IMG/VR virus record: IMGVR_UViG_3300031565_000175
Coordinates: 1 to 35,868 of that record
Reading direction: 5' to 3' (one strand)
DNA length: 35,868 nt
Source: a virus
Below, piece by piece: positions 1-7,582 of the stretch; the stretch's first letter is position 1, and each line of letters opens with the position of its first letter. Under the pieces are notes generated by a model. That model saw nothing but the letters and a program-made list of their open reading frames with translations, searched no databases and had not been told where the DNA came from. Both the position numbers and the translations under genes were made by a program.

Positions 1-2
1 AA

Positions 3-554
3 ATACAAACAGCATCACACCTTCATGAAGTTGCTATGGTTAAAGCAGAATCGGATGCCATGATCGCAGAAGCAAAGGCGAATATAGCTATAACTAGAGC
101 GCAAGTTGAGGGAGCAATTGATTTAGAGGATGCCAAAGCCTTTATTCAAGCTCAAAAAGAAGGAAATAAAGCTCTTTTTGATAATAAATGGATTGATAAA
201 TTATTTACAGTTACAGGTAAATGGCAAATTATAACTCTTCCATTAGCATCTTTAATAGCTACTTTATTTGGTTTTACTGATTTTCTTAGAGGTATTATAA
301 GACCCATGTTGACTATATATTTATGTGGTGTAACTACATGGATTACTATATTAGCATGGAAGATAATGCAAACTCATGGAATTAGTTTAACTGCAACTCA
401 AGCAATTAGTATTTTTAACGATACAACAGGAGTTGTTACTTATTTAACAATTTCCGCTGTGACATTTTGGTTTGGGGATCGTTCAATGAATAAATTTTTG
501 ACTCAATTGAAAGGAGCAGATAGAACTAAAATAGATGATGAGATTAATATATAG
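3..554 (+). CDS. Three-TM holin-like membrane protein, 5' end off the window
   Basis: The frame is open to the left edge: codons before the first ATG (position 36) read IQTASHLHEVA, so the gene is partial and its true start is not in the window. Counted from the ATG at 36, residues 1-45 form a charged, probably coiled-coil stretch. Three hydrophobic segments follow at about 63-82, 88-110 and 128-147. The sequence FLRGIIRPMLT between TM1 and TM2 and the ending FWFGDRSMNKFL match the pattern of the GTA-type three-TM holin family. Such proteins open the inner membrane for lysis or gene-transfer release. The family call rests on motif memory and topology; another small phage membrane protein is possible. 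No endolysin is seen beside it in this window. Confidence 0.6.
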   Translation: MQTASHLHEVAMVKAESDAMIAEAKANIAITRAQVEGAIDLEDAKAFIQAQKEGNKALFDNKWIDKLFTVTGKWQIITLPLASLIATLFGFTDFLRGIIRPMLTIYLCGVTTWITILAWKIMQTHGISLTATQAISIFNDTTGVVTYLTISAVTFWFGDRSMNKFLTQLKGADRTKIDDEINI

Positions 555-571
555 GAGATTGAAAACAACCA

Positions 572-610
572 ATGGCTGATAAAGCCGCACAAAAGGAATT
601 AAAGGTTTGA
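572..610 (+). other. Possible 12-codon leader ORF coupled to the next gene
   Basis: An ATG at 572 opens a 12-codon frame reading MADKAAQKELKV, ending in TGA at 608-610. The TGA overlaps the TTG start (607-609) of the next gene. An AGGAG lies 14 bases upstream, which is rather far. It could couple translation to the TTG-started gene, be a short remnant of an earlier start, or mean nothing. Confidence 0.25.
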
Positions 611-1329
611 GATTTAAAGAATACCTAGATGAATATGAAGACCTAGACATTATAGATGGAGATATTGACGAAAAAACCATTGATGATTGGGGAAAGGTAG
701 GTAAAAAGTTTGAAACCAAAATGGTTAGAGCGTTACATGCCGTTGGTCTTGATTTTGAGGAAAACAGATATGCTGGTAGTGGTTGGGATATTAAACCTAA
801 AGGTAGTGGATGGAACAGTAAGTTATCTGGAAAGGAAGTAAATATCAAACAAGCCAAGACTAAATGGATGTTTGGTAGTTCCGAACTTTATAAAATGTTA
901 CCTTGGGATGGGTTTAAAGGAAAATTTGATACAGAGAAAGCCGCAATGAAAGTAAAACAATTCTTAAAGAAGAAAGGACTAGATAAGATTGTTTATTTAA
1001 AACCAAATTCACCAGATATTCAATCAAAAATTAGAGATATTGCAGATGATATTTCAGTTATAAATAAAGATGATAAGAAAAAAGAAGCAAAAGAAATATT
1101 ATCTAAGAAGAATTTTTATATTGAAAAATTAGGTGGGTCATGGAGCGTTAGAGTTTTGACTAGAGATGAAGATGGTGGTGGAGGAAGAGTAAGTTCTATA
1201 GCTATAGATTCTGGAGGTAAGGTTTTTATGAGAAGTGAAAAACCACGTACTCTAGGAGGTACTATGATGGTAACTTTTAGAACACCTACTCATATTCCAG
1301 GAACAGGAACACAAGGGAGTATAATATGA
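607..1329 (+). CDS. Possible PD-(D/E)xK-type nuclease with capsid-targeting-like N-terminus
   Basis: A 240-residue basic, soluble protein. The TTG start follows AAAGGAATTAAAGG and gives MRFKEYLDE, the same N-terminal pattern as several genes in this window (for example 1326, 2238 and 14980), which supports TTG as the real start. Residues 34-90 read like a restriction-endonuclease-fold core: an early Glu in a helix (KKFETKMVRAL), GSGWDI with an Asp at about 62, then KEVNIKQAKTKW with catalytic-type Lys. No family was recognised with certainty. The C-terminal third has a Gly-rich turn (EDGGGGRVSS) and ends in a Gly/Thr-rich tail. Its stop overlaps the next ATG (ATGA). The nuclease call is an inference from residue spacing only. 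Confidence 0.4.
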   Translation: MRFKEYLDEYEDLDIIDGDIDEKTIDDWGKVGKKFETKMVRALHAVGLDFEENRYAGSGWDIKPKGSGWNSKLSGKEVNIKQAKTKWMFGSSELYKMLPWDGFKGKFDTEKAAMKVKQFLKKKGLDKIVYLKPNSPDIQSKIRDIADDISVINKDDKKKEAKEILSKKNFYIEKLGGSWSVRVLTRDEDGGGGRVSSIAIDSGGKVFMRSEKPRTLGGTMMVTFRTPTHIPGTGTQGSII

Positions 1330-1814
1330 AATTAGAAAAATTTTTAAATGAAGATGCTGTATCTAAAGCGTTAAATCTTGACGAACCAGAAGTAGGTGGA
1401 GAATATGCTCCAGAAAAAGTAAAACGCTATTTAGAAATAATAAACAAAGCTCTGGAAGTAATGAAGAGTAAAAAAGAGAATGATGCTAATGACGCTACTG
1501 TAGAGGATCTACGAGATAAGAAAGAAAAATGGAGTAATATAGATAAAGCAACTAAACCAGCTAAAACAAAAACAGACATTCCACCCGAACAAAAGCAGGA
1601 CGATGATCCAGATGTAGCTAATCCTCCACCAGAAAAAGAACCTCCACCAGAAAAAGAAGAAGATCCTGAAAAAGAAGAAGAACCACCACCAGAGGATGAA
1701 GAAGATCCTGATGCAGAAAAAAATGGAAAGAAGAAAAAGAAAAATCCATTTAAAAAAGAGGACATAGAATTGATGACTCCATTTGAAAAACGATTGAGAG
1801 GTATATATGAATGA
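1326..1814 (+). CDS. Acidic Pro/Glu/Lys-rich protein, possible internal capsid protein
   Basis: A 162-residue protein that starts MKLEKFLNEDA and overlaps the previous stop by ATGA. Residues 1-75 are mixed and probably helical. Residues about 85-140 are a disordered linker with repeated PPPEKE and PPPEDEE units, then a Lys cluster (GKKKKKNPFKKED) and a short conserved-looking end (MTPFEKRLRGIYE). The N-terminus fits the short motif shared with neighbours, including an L-x-E site (FLNE) of the kind cut by T4 prohead protease. No catalytic motif is seen. Function unknown; a packaged or core protein is the favoured inference. The antisense poly-Ser and poly-Phe frames here are composition shadows of this linker. 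Confidence 0.6.
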   Translation: MKLEKFLNEDAVSKALNLDEPEVGGEYAPEKVKRYLEIINKALEVMKSKKENDANDATVEDLRDKKEKWSNIDKATKPAKTKTDIPPEQKQDDDPDVANPPPEKEPPPEKEEDPEKEEEPPPEDEEDPDAEKNGKKKKKNPFKKEDIELMTPFEKRLRGIYE

Positions 1815-1965
1815 ATTATTAGAGAAGATAGATAACAAATTAAATGAAGAGAAGCTAGTAGATGCTATCTATAAAGCTTTAAGTAAAGTGAAAGAGTTTA
1901 AAAATCTGTCAATGGATAGACAAGGAGAAATTTCTATAAAAGTTAAAAAATTAATTGGGGGTTAA
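1807..1965 (+). CDS. Small helical protein, 52 residues
   Basis: The ATG at 1807 overlaps the end of the previous gene by 8 bases, and the frame runs to TAA at 1963-1965, 3 bases before the next ATG. The product begins MNELLEKIDNKLNEEKL, is highly charged and predicted helical, and ends KVKKLIGG. It again has an L-x-E (KLNE) near the N-terminus like its neighbours. Tight packing between two coding genes on the same strand supports it as a real gene. Function unknown. Confidence 0.55.
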   Translation: MNELLEKIDNKLNEEKLVDAIYKALSKVKEFKNLSMDRQGEISIKVKKLIGG

Positions 1966-1968
1966 TTA

Positions 1969-2241
1969 ATGTATGAATATAGCTGTAAGAAATGTGAAAA
2001 GAAATATGAACATTTTTTAAAGTTACATCATCCATGTTCTTGTGGAGGAGAATTAAGATATCTTTATAATCCTTGTAAGGGAATTGAAAAGTTAGAAGAT
2101 AGAGTTACTTTTAATAGTCACATACCGTTATCTAAAAAGTTTGTACCAATTAGATCATTTGGTGGATATGGTAAAATTTTATACTATAGAAGAAAAAATA
2201 AATTAACTGCATTGAAAGATGAATTGAAAAAGAAATTATGA
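1969..2241 (+). CDS. FmdB-like zinc-ribbon protein
   Basis: A 90-residue protein starting MYEYSCKKCEKKYEHF, very like the opening of FmdB-type zinc ribbons (YxYxCxxCgxxf). The ligands seen are C6 and C9, then C23 and C25 in PCSCGG, so the second knuckle is CxC instead of the usual CxxC. The rest is basic (KKFVPIRSFGGYGKILYYRRKNK) and could bind nucleic acid. A GGGGG run 8 bases upstream can act as the ribosome binding site. The stop overlaps the next ATG (ATGA). Zinc-ribbon proteins of this size in phages are often transcription or packaging accessories, but no specific role can be read here. Confidence 0.6.
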   Translation: MYEYSCKKCEKKYEHFLKLHHPCSCGGELRYLYNPCKGIEKLEDRVTFNSHIPLSKKFVPIRSFGGYGKILYYRRKNKLTALKDELKKKL

Positions 2242-2927
2242 AATTTAAAAATTATTTAACTATAGAACAAATGATCTATGAAGCATGTAATAGATTTTAT
2301 CAGGGAAAACCATTAGAGAAAGGTGGAACTTCAATTGCTGGAAATGTTGCTCCTCCAGTTCGTGAGTTATTCAAGAAGGGATTAATAAAATCTGGAGATA
2401 CCGTTTTAGATTATGGTGCTGGTAAGTATGGACGTAATGCGGATTGGTTACGTGAACAAGGTTGTAGAGTATATGCCTATGATCCTTTTCATGGTGGTCA
2501 AGATGGTTGGGAAGGAGTAAGTAATAAAAAACCTATCATGAATTTCTATCAGAAGAGTTTTACAGCCTATGTTTTAAACGTAGTACCAGAGTATGTAGAA
2601 ACTGCTATAATTCAAGAAGTAAATCGTTATACATTGGCTAGTGGTAAACAATTCCATATAACTAGAAATAAAGATGTATTCGATTCAGCAAAGAAAGCGT
2701 TAATGTCTCAAAACAAAGTAATAGGTAAATTCTTTATTGAACAATTTGCGGAAGGTGATGAAGATATTAGTAATTATGAAAATAAAAGTCTATCAGATGA
2801 ACGTATAGAAGATTTTTGTTGCTTTGGGTATCAATCCACAAGAGGATTTCAAAGGATTCCATTTCTAGAAGATAAAGGATTCAAGATAGTTCGTTCAACT
2901 AGTGGATATAAAATTTATCAGAAATAA
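2238..2927 (+). CDS. Class I SAM-dependent methyltransferase-like protein
   Basis: A 229-residue protein with a Rossmann SAM-binding core. Motif I is VLDYGAGKYGRNADWL (residues 56-71), followed by VYAYDPF (78-84) with the acidic residue expected to hold the SAM ribose, and AYVLNVVPEY (about 109-118) as the motif IV strand. The N-terminus MKFKNYLTIEQ matches the short motif on neighbouring genes and is separate from the core. No DNA-methylase catalytic motif (NPPY or PCQ) is visible, so the substrate is unknown. It overlaps the zinc-ribbon gene by ATGA and is the last gene of this plus-strand run before a TATAAATA box. Confidence 0.65.
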   Translation: MKFKNYLTIEQMIYEACNRFYQGKPLEKGGTSIAGNVAPPVRELFKKGLIKSGDTVLDYGAGKYGRNADWLREQGCRVYAYDPFHGGQDGWEGVSNKKPIMNFYQKSFTAYVLNVVPEYVETAIIQEVNRYTLASGKQFHITRNKDVFDSAKKALMSQNKVIGKFFIEQFAEGDEDISNYENKSLSDERIEDFCCFGYQSTRGFQRIPFLEDKGFKIVRSTSGYKIYQK

Positions 2928-2947
2928 TTGAAAAAGAGTTAAAAAAA

Positions 2948-2955
2948 TATAAATA
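2948..2955 (+). promoter_or_regulatory. T4-type late promoter box TATAAATA
   Basis: A TATAAATA octamer lies in the gap after the methyltransferase gene, about 120 bases before the ATG at 3077. T4 late promoters use this box alone, read by the phage sigma factor gp55. Similar boxes sit upstream of 17830, 23918, 29093 and 29172. The octamer is AT-only and will also occur by chance in this genome, so placement is the main support. Confidence 0.45.
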
Positions 2956-2967
2956 GTATTGAGGAAG

Positions 2968-3046
2968 CATGGAAGTGTGGTAGAGAAGAAGCCCCTTCCA
3001 TGAGAAGAGGAGCAGGGGGGGAGTGAAAGACGAAGCACTCCCCTCC
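2968..3046 (+). promoter_or_regulatory. Structured 5' leader with two hairpins
   Basis: Two inverted repeats lie in the leader of the 3077 gene. CATGGAAG (2968-2975) pairs with CTTCCATG (2995-3002) across a 19-base loop. The second pairs 3015-3025 with 3036-3046: 11 base pairs with one G-T, a G-run arm and a 10-base loop. The second stem carries GGGGAGTG and CACTCCCC, the same arms as the terminator after the gene. The hairpins may stabilise or regulate the mRNA. The second is followed by ATACTCTTAT instead of a T-run, so it is a poor terminator. Confidence 0.5.
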
Positions 3047-3076
3047 ATACTCTTATAAAAATTAGGAGGAAGAGAT

Positions 3077-3409
3077 ATGAAAGAAGCAGTATTTAATGCA
3101 TTAACTACATTATCGACATTAAGCCAAATTGCATCAGCATCGGCAGGAACGAATTTTTTCTTTGGAGCAGAGGAAGCAAAACAAGCTAACAATACCGCTC
3201 TAAGACATAGAATAACTTATCATCAGGCAATTGCAGGAGATGGATCACTAGCAGGACAAGGTTCATTGAATTATAGAATGGTTTTTGACATTCTTGAATC
3301 AGATGATACTGGAGATGAAACGAAAACAACTACAAGACCTGGAGTGACTAGAGTTGCGGCTAGAGATGATGATGATAGATTGAGATATAGAGAGTCAGCT
3401 TATTCCTAA
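3077..3409 (+). CDS. Unknown 110-residue protein, single-gene late transcript
   Basis: It has a strong ribosome binding site (AGGAGGAAGAG) 4-5 bases before ATG. Residues 1-25 are mildly hydrophobic and small-residue-rich (TTLSTLSQIASASAG), followed by TNFFFGAEEAKQANN. The middle has RHRITYHQAIAGDGSLAGQGS, and the C-terminus is acidic then basic (ARDDDDRLRYRESAYS). No domain was recognised. It stands alone: a TATAAATA box and two leader hairpins precede it, and a GC-rich hairpin follows at once. This arrangement suggests an abundant, separately controlled structural or decoration protein, which is an inference. Confidence 0.65.
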   Translation: MKEAVFNALTTLSTLSQIASASAGTNFFFGAEEAKQANNTALRHRITYHQAIAGDGSLAGQGSLNYRMVFDILESDDTGDETKTTTRPGVTRVAARDDDDRLRYRESAYS

Positions 3410-3435
3410 AATCCACCGACAAGGGATTTCACCAA

Positions 3436-3458
3436 GGGGAGTGTTGTTATCACTCCCC
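3436..3458. terminator. Bidirectional hairpin terminator between convergent genes
   Basis: GGGGAGTG (3436-3443), a 7-base loop, then CACTCCCC (3451-3458): a perfect 8-bp stem followed by TATTTCCTCTT on the plus strand. It lies between the plus-strand gene ending at 3409 and the minus-strand gene ending at 3450, and overlaps the last codons of the latter. The stem can act in both directions. Confidence 0.65.
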
Positions 3459-3698
3459 TATTTCCTCTTCCTTTAATAGTTTTATATCATCATTATCCAA
3501 TATTATTTTTTTAAACTTTGAACCCTTTCTATAATAACATTGAACCTTGCCTTTATTTTTTCCTTTTTTGAATTCATATGGATTAAAAACTATTCTATGA
3601 CCTACTGTATGACCACTAGAATTGATATAAGCTGAACCATATGGTATCATAGTTTCAGTTTCTTCTTCTTCTTTATTTATATTCCCAAATATATCCAT
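3450..3698 (-). CDS. Small unknown protein, start uncertain
   Basis: The frame ends in the terminator hairpin. The longest frame opens at 3749, but that start lacks a ribosome binding site and runs far into the upstream small gene. Starts at 3698 (MDIFGNINKEEEE) and 3650 (MIPYGSAYINSS) are more plausible; 3698 is given here. The clearly protein-like part is the last 66 residues: GHTVGHRIVFNPYEFKKG, a basic GKNKGKVQCYYRKG stretch, and an acidic end KLLKEEEIGE. No domain was recognised. An acidic EEE tail also ends the two small proteins at 7583 and 7818. Confidence 0.45.
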   Translation of the reverse strand: MDIFGNINKEEEETETMIPYGSAYINSSGHTVGHRIVFNPYEFKKGKNKGKVQCYYRKGSKFKKIILDNDDIKLLKEEEIGE

Positions 3699-3816
3699 TT
3701 TCGTATATTCTAACCTTTGCTCCATCTTTAATTCTATACATAAGCACATATTCAGATGGAAATTTAAGTGCTACGTAATATCCTTTATCTTCATATTTTT
3801 TTATATCTTCTTCCAT
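3673..3816 (-). CDS. Very small unknown protein, 47 residues
   Basis: ATG at 3816 to TAA at 3675-3673 encodes MEEDIKKYEDKGYYVALKF and then PSEYVLMYRIKDGAKVRIY, ending NGYIWEYK. The even mix of charged, aromatic and beta-branched residues looks like a folded beta protein and not a chance frame. AGGG stands about 12 bases upstream of the ATG. It overlaps or closely precedes the next minus-strand gene, in keeping with coupling. Function unknown. Confidence 0.45.
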   Translation of the reverse strand: MEEDIKKYEDKGYYVALKFPSEYVLMYRIKDGAKVRIYENGYIWEYK

Positions 3817-3849
3817 TTATTCAACCCTTTCCCTATAGATTATCCTCAT

Positions 3850-4692
3850 TTAGTCTGTTTTTACACCAAGAATGTAATCAGCGGCTTTCTGAGCTTTCTG
3901 AGCGGCTTCTACTACTATCTTCACGTTATCTTTAAAAGCTTTACTCCAATGTTTGAGATAAGCGGCAGAGTTATCAATTACTTTGTTTTCGATTCCTGCC
4001 ATTCCACAAAGCATAGCGGCAGTCATTTCAGCTACAAGCTCTTCTTTGCTGTAAGAATTATCTTCTTCTTTGTCTCTATCCAATCGTCCTATGTGAGCAG
4101 TAGAATGAGCTAATTCATGAAACAAGCTTGCATAATATTCTTCTTCTGAGTCAAAGGATTCTTTTTTCGGCAGGGTAACAATGTCTTTATCTCTACGATA
4201 AGAAGCATTAGAACCAGTTTTGATAGTCGGACAATGCGGCATGTTCGCAACAATCTCTTCACATGCGTCAATAGGATTAAATTCAATCTGATTAATATCA
4301 TTCTCAACTTTGCTCAAGTCAAGATCCTCACATTGTTCAGTATTGAAAACATTGTAGTAACGGAGAATGTAGCGTTTCTGCATTTCATTTTCTCCGTTAA
4401 CTTCAACTTCCTTATCGTAAATTTTCCAGAAAACAACCAGTCTGGATTTTTCACCCTTGATAACTTTGCCACCTAATTTTTTGCATTGATTAAAGGTCAA
4501 CCAATACGGAGAATCATAATCGGCAAAAGCCAGCAAGAAAACATTGATTCCCCTGTAACCTTTTTTTGAAACAAGGTTATGTGGCATACGCACGTTATAC
4601 AAGGACTTCCAAGGTTTATGCCAAGGAACCACACCATTTTCAAGGCTTTCCAGAACCTTCTGAGTTACGATTTCATAGACTTTGTTGCTCAT
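3850..4692 (-). CDS. ArdC-like antirestriction protein (ssDNA-binding domain plus zincin domain)
   Basis: A 280-residue protein matching the ArdC/TraC-type architecture. The N-terminal domain (about 1-125) starts with the usual helix and VVPWHKPW, then YRGINVFLL and GGKVIKGEKS. The C-terminal metallopeptidase domain has FHELAHSTAH (HExxH at 192-196) with downstream Glu residues in EELVAEMTAAMLCG (third ligand probably E222), and a final helix. ArdC proteins protect incoming DNA from host restriction and are best known on plasmids, where they enter with the DNA. Here the gene has a GGA-type binding site (AAAGGA) and its own perfect sigma70 promoter upstream, fitting early expression. The zincin residues are intact. 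The family call is firm; the role in this phage is inferred. Confidence 0.85.
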   Translation of the reverse strand: MSNKVYEIVTQKVLESLENGVVPWHKPWKSLYNVRMPHNLVSKKGYRGINVFLLAFADYDSPYWLTFNQCKKLGGKVIKGEKSRLVVFWKIYDKEVEVNGENEMQKRYILRYYNVFNTEQCEDLDLSKVENDINQIEFNPIDACEEIVANMPHCPTIKTGSNASYRRDKDIVTLPKKESFDSEEEYYASLFHELAHSTAHIGRLDRDKEEDNSYSKEELVAEMTAAMLCGMAGIENKVIDNSAAYLKHWSKAFKDNVKIVVEAAQKAQKAADYILGVKTD

Positions 4693-4759
4693 GATTTTTT
4701 CCTTTCGGCTTTCGCCTTTTGTTAAGTCGGTTAAAAATCCTTTTTCATTCTTATAACTA

Positions 4760-4788
4760 ATTATATCTTATATAATAAACTATGTCAA
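4760..4788 (-). promoter_or_regulatory. Consensus sigma70 promoter for the ArdC-like gene
   Basis: On the minus strand TTGACA (4788-4783), a 17-base spacer and TATAAT (4765-4760) match the sigma70 consensus at all 12 positions with ideal spacing. Transcription would start near 4753, about 60 bases before the ATG at 4692. The rest of the 167-base gap 4693-4859 is AT-rich with no other clear signal. Confidence 0.8.
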
Positions 4789-4859
4789 GCAAAATCGCAC
4801 ATTTTTATATATAATAAATTCAGATACTTATATATGACCCACTTTAAGGTAGAGACTTT

Positions 4860-7541
4860 CTAAAAGAAAACCTTGAGTTTTGAATCGTCATTATCTATTA
4901 TATGTTCCTTACCCAAAGGTTCTAAAAGTGTTCGAATTTTGTTAATAAAAAATTTATCAATCATGGTTTCATGATCATATTGTAAAACTTCATCGAATTC
5001 TGTAGGCCATTCTTGAAATGTAATTATATCAACTTCAAAAGGATTTTTCTTAACATAGATAACCTTTGCTTTTAGACCTTCATAAATATCCTCATATTTA
5101 TCTTTGATATCAAGATGTCTTAAAAGATTACGGTAATTATGAACTCCTCTGACATGCCAAGGAGTACCCTTTATAGGAGTACCACTAGATAGATATTTAC
5201 GGATATTATTTATTCCAACATTTGCGGCTAATTCCGCTGGAGTCATTTCTCTTAACTCCTTTCTATACTTTCTAATTTGAGTAGATATATTTAAATCTGA
5301 TTCCTGCTTTACAATCATTTCCATGACTTTTTTCAAACGTGGTCTAACTGCTTCCGAACTATCAGATCTAACTATCTCCAATCCTGTAGTCTTTAACTCA
5401 TCTTTTGGTACACCTTCTTTGTTTACAAGATGATAGGAATATTTTTTCTTCTTTACGAATAAAGCGGATTTAGCAATGATCTCTTGTTTGAATCCAATCT
5501 TGAAATCATGCACCTGAGAATTATAATCACCTAGTTGAACTTCATGAAAAATTCTATTATCAATATACTTTTCCATTTGAGTAGATATTTTTATGATCCA
5601 TTGTATTTTATCTTCATCTAGAAGTTTATCCCATACATCTCCGTATCCTTGATTGTTTATCCATTCACCAACTCCTACAAATAATGAATCAGTATCAATG
5701 TACTTAACATAATCTCTTTCTTCTACATCTGGATTATTATGTACATCACCGTTTGACATTTCTTTAAGAAGATCTATTAATTCTGGAGTGGGATTATTCA
5801 GAAGATTATTACAAAATATTTCTCCCTGTTTTATAGTATGTCTACCTCCAGCGGTAATAGCAGAAGCAATATGGACGTTGAAATATCTAGAGTATGGTAC
5901 GCTAATAATTCCAAAGAAAGCGTTCATCATAATCTTTAAAGCTAACTGTAATGAATCAAGTTCTCTTTCTCTTTCTTTACATTCTTTTTGTTTCAGTCCT
6001 TCACATGCGTTAGCTTTATGACCATACTCATCTCTTTTATCTTTTACTTCTTTTCGTTTAAAGAAAACATTTTTCTCAACCTTTGCTACTACTCCTTCTT
6101 TTGTAGTTGAGAATATAGATCCATTAGGTGCAATTGCTAATAGACCTCTATCAAGAGCCATATTAAAGTTAGCTAGTTTTTCTCCTTCAACTTTTACAAC
6201 TCTCCATTTTCCTTTATCTTCTTTAACCATCTTAAATTCAGGGAATCTTCTTCTGGATACACTTTTTATTACTTGATATTCAGGCATACCAGAAATTTTA
6301 CCTATAAATGTTTCAAGAGACATATTTAAAGCTATAATATGAGAAGGATAACTACTTGTGATATCGACATCCACAACCCATTCCCATAATCCAACTTGTG
6401 GATCTTTAACATGAGCGGCTTTGAAATGTTCTTGATCTCCTCCGTAAAAATGAGGAGCGCATAAATCATTTCTTCTGTAGTAAGTCAACATTAACCCTTC
6501 GATCAATTGTGTTTGAGCATTGTAATACTTCATAGGACACTTACAGAGAAGACTTAATGCTTGAATCATTCTAATGTATCCTAATTTGTTTTCAAGGTCA
6601 TGAACACGCTCACAATCCACTACGTTATAATCAACATATAGGTTCCAATCCTTTTTCATTAGTTCATTCAAATTTTTATATTGAGAATAGTCTAACTTAC
6701 CTTCTCCCAATTCTTTTTGACTGACATATTCCAGAGTATACCTTTCAAGTTTCTTTCCATACCAGCGATAAACATTGTAGTAATCCAGAATTGTAACTCC
6801 TGCCATATCAATATTGATATCATCCGACATTTTTTGCTTCCATATATGAACATTATTAATAGGAGATAAAAGGCTATACATTTTTTTACCAGCTTCTTCT
6901 CCCCAAAGATTAACTGTTCTATTGATGATATAAGGTAAATCGAAATCCCATATGAACCAGCCACTAAGAACATCGTATTTATTATGATATACCCATTCTA
7001 AAAATCTTCTTATAAGATCATGTTCCGTTTCGCAATGTATGTATGTTACTCCTTCTCTTCCACCAGTATAAGTGACTTCAATATTAAGATGGTTATATCC
7101 AAAAGTCATTGTCTCATTATCTCTGCTATTTCTAATGGAAATAAGAGTTATAGGAAATTTAGCATCTTTGGCTTCTGGAAATCCACCAGGGCTATATACT
7201 TCAATATCAATATAGTATATAAGTAATGGAGGTACGAAAATATCTTCATCTGGTATACCGTAATACCTTTCAGCAAGAAATTGAGTTTCAAATTTTACTT
7301 TGTTCTCATACAAATGACTAGCATTGTTTGTCTTTTGAAATTGATGGTAGTCAAAATATGAATCGAATTCTTTTTTGTGTACTGATTTTCCGTAGATTGT
7401 TTTGATGTTTGATTCTTTTGAGGGCATGTAGATATACGGAGTCCAATCAATTTCGTCATGGTGAGTTTCTTTTTCTCCTTCTACTTGTTCCCACAGGTGC
7501 ATAACTGATTTTTTTGTATCATAATACGAATTTTTAAACAT
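4860..7541 (-). CDS. Family B DNA polymerase with 3'-5' exonuclease (T4 gp43-type)
   Basis: Replicative DNA polymerase, 893 residues from the ATG at 7541. That start is preceded by GAGGAGGT at ideal spacing; an ATG six codons earlier has no such site. Exo I is YYIDIEVYS (D112, E114), Exo II is SGWFIWDFDLPYI (Asp about 201) and Exo III is YNVVDCERV. Polymerase motif A is VDITSSYPSHI, motif B LKIMMNAFFG and motif C YIDTDSLFV. All metal-binding Asp residues are present, so both activities should be intact. The Exo II Asn found in T4 gp43 (GWNIEGFD) is Phe here. Length is close to T4 gp43. It lies upstream of the ArdC-like gene and downstream of the helicase in the same minus-strand block. Confidence 0.95.
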   Translation of the reverse strand: MFKNSYYDTKKSVMHLWEQVEGEKETHHDEIDWTPYIYMPSKESNIKTIYGKSVHKKEFDSYFDYHQFQKTNNASHLYENKVKFETQFLAERYYGIPDEDIFVPPLLIYYIDIEVYSPGGFPEAKDAKFPITLISIRNSRDNETMTFGYNHLNIEVTYTGGREGVTYIHCETEHDLIRRFLEWVYHNKYDVLSGWFIWDFDLPYIINRTVNLWGEEAGKKMYSLLSPINNVHIWKQKMSDDINIDMAGVTILDYYNVYRWYGKKLERYTLEYVSQKELGEGKLDYSQYKNLNELMKKDWNLYVDYNVVDCERVHDLENKLGYIRMIQALSLLCKCPMKYYNAQTQLIEGLMLTYYRRNDLCAPHFYGGDQEHFKAAHVKDPQVGLWEWVVDVDITSSYPSHIIALNMSLETFIGKISGMPEYQVIKSVSRRRFPEFKMVKEDKGKWRVVKVEGEKLANFNMALDRGLLAIAPNGSIFSTTKEGVVAKVEKNVFFKRKEVKDKRDEYGHKANACEGLKQKECKERERELDSLQLALKIMMNAFFGIISVPYSRYFNVHIASAITAGGRHTIKQGEIFCNNLLNNPTPELIDLLKEMSNGDVHNNPDVEERDYVKYIDTDSLFVGVGEWINNQGYGDVWDKLLDEDKIQWIIKISTQMEKYIDNRIFHEVQLGDYNSQVHDFKIGFKQEIIAKSALFVKKKKYSYHLVNKEGVPKDELKTTGLEIVRSDSSEAVRPRLKKVMEMIVKQESDLNISTQIRKYRKELREMTPAELAANVGINNIRKYLSSGTPIKGTPWHVRGVHNYRNLLRHLDIKDKYEDIYEGLKAKVIYVKKNPFEVDIITFQEWPTEFDEVLQYDHETMIDKFFINKIRTLLEPLGKEHIIDNDDSKLKVFF

Positions 7542-7582
7542 TACTACCTCCTCAAGCATTATGGTTTCTTCAACCCATCTGC

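Noticed and set aside
483-857. 124-codon minus-strand frame at the left end.
   Set aside because: It lies opposite clearly coding plus-strand genes and has no binding site or domain.
1427-1838. Antisense frames rich in Ser/Gly or Phe/Trp.
   Set aside because: They are complements of the Pro/Glu/Lys linker in the real plus-strand gene at 1326.
3674-3681. TATAAATA on the minus strand as another late promoter.
   Set aside because: It is made by the last codons (EYK-stop) of a small gene and cannot be told from chance.
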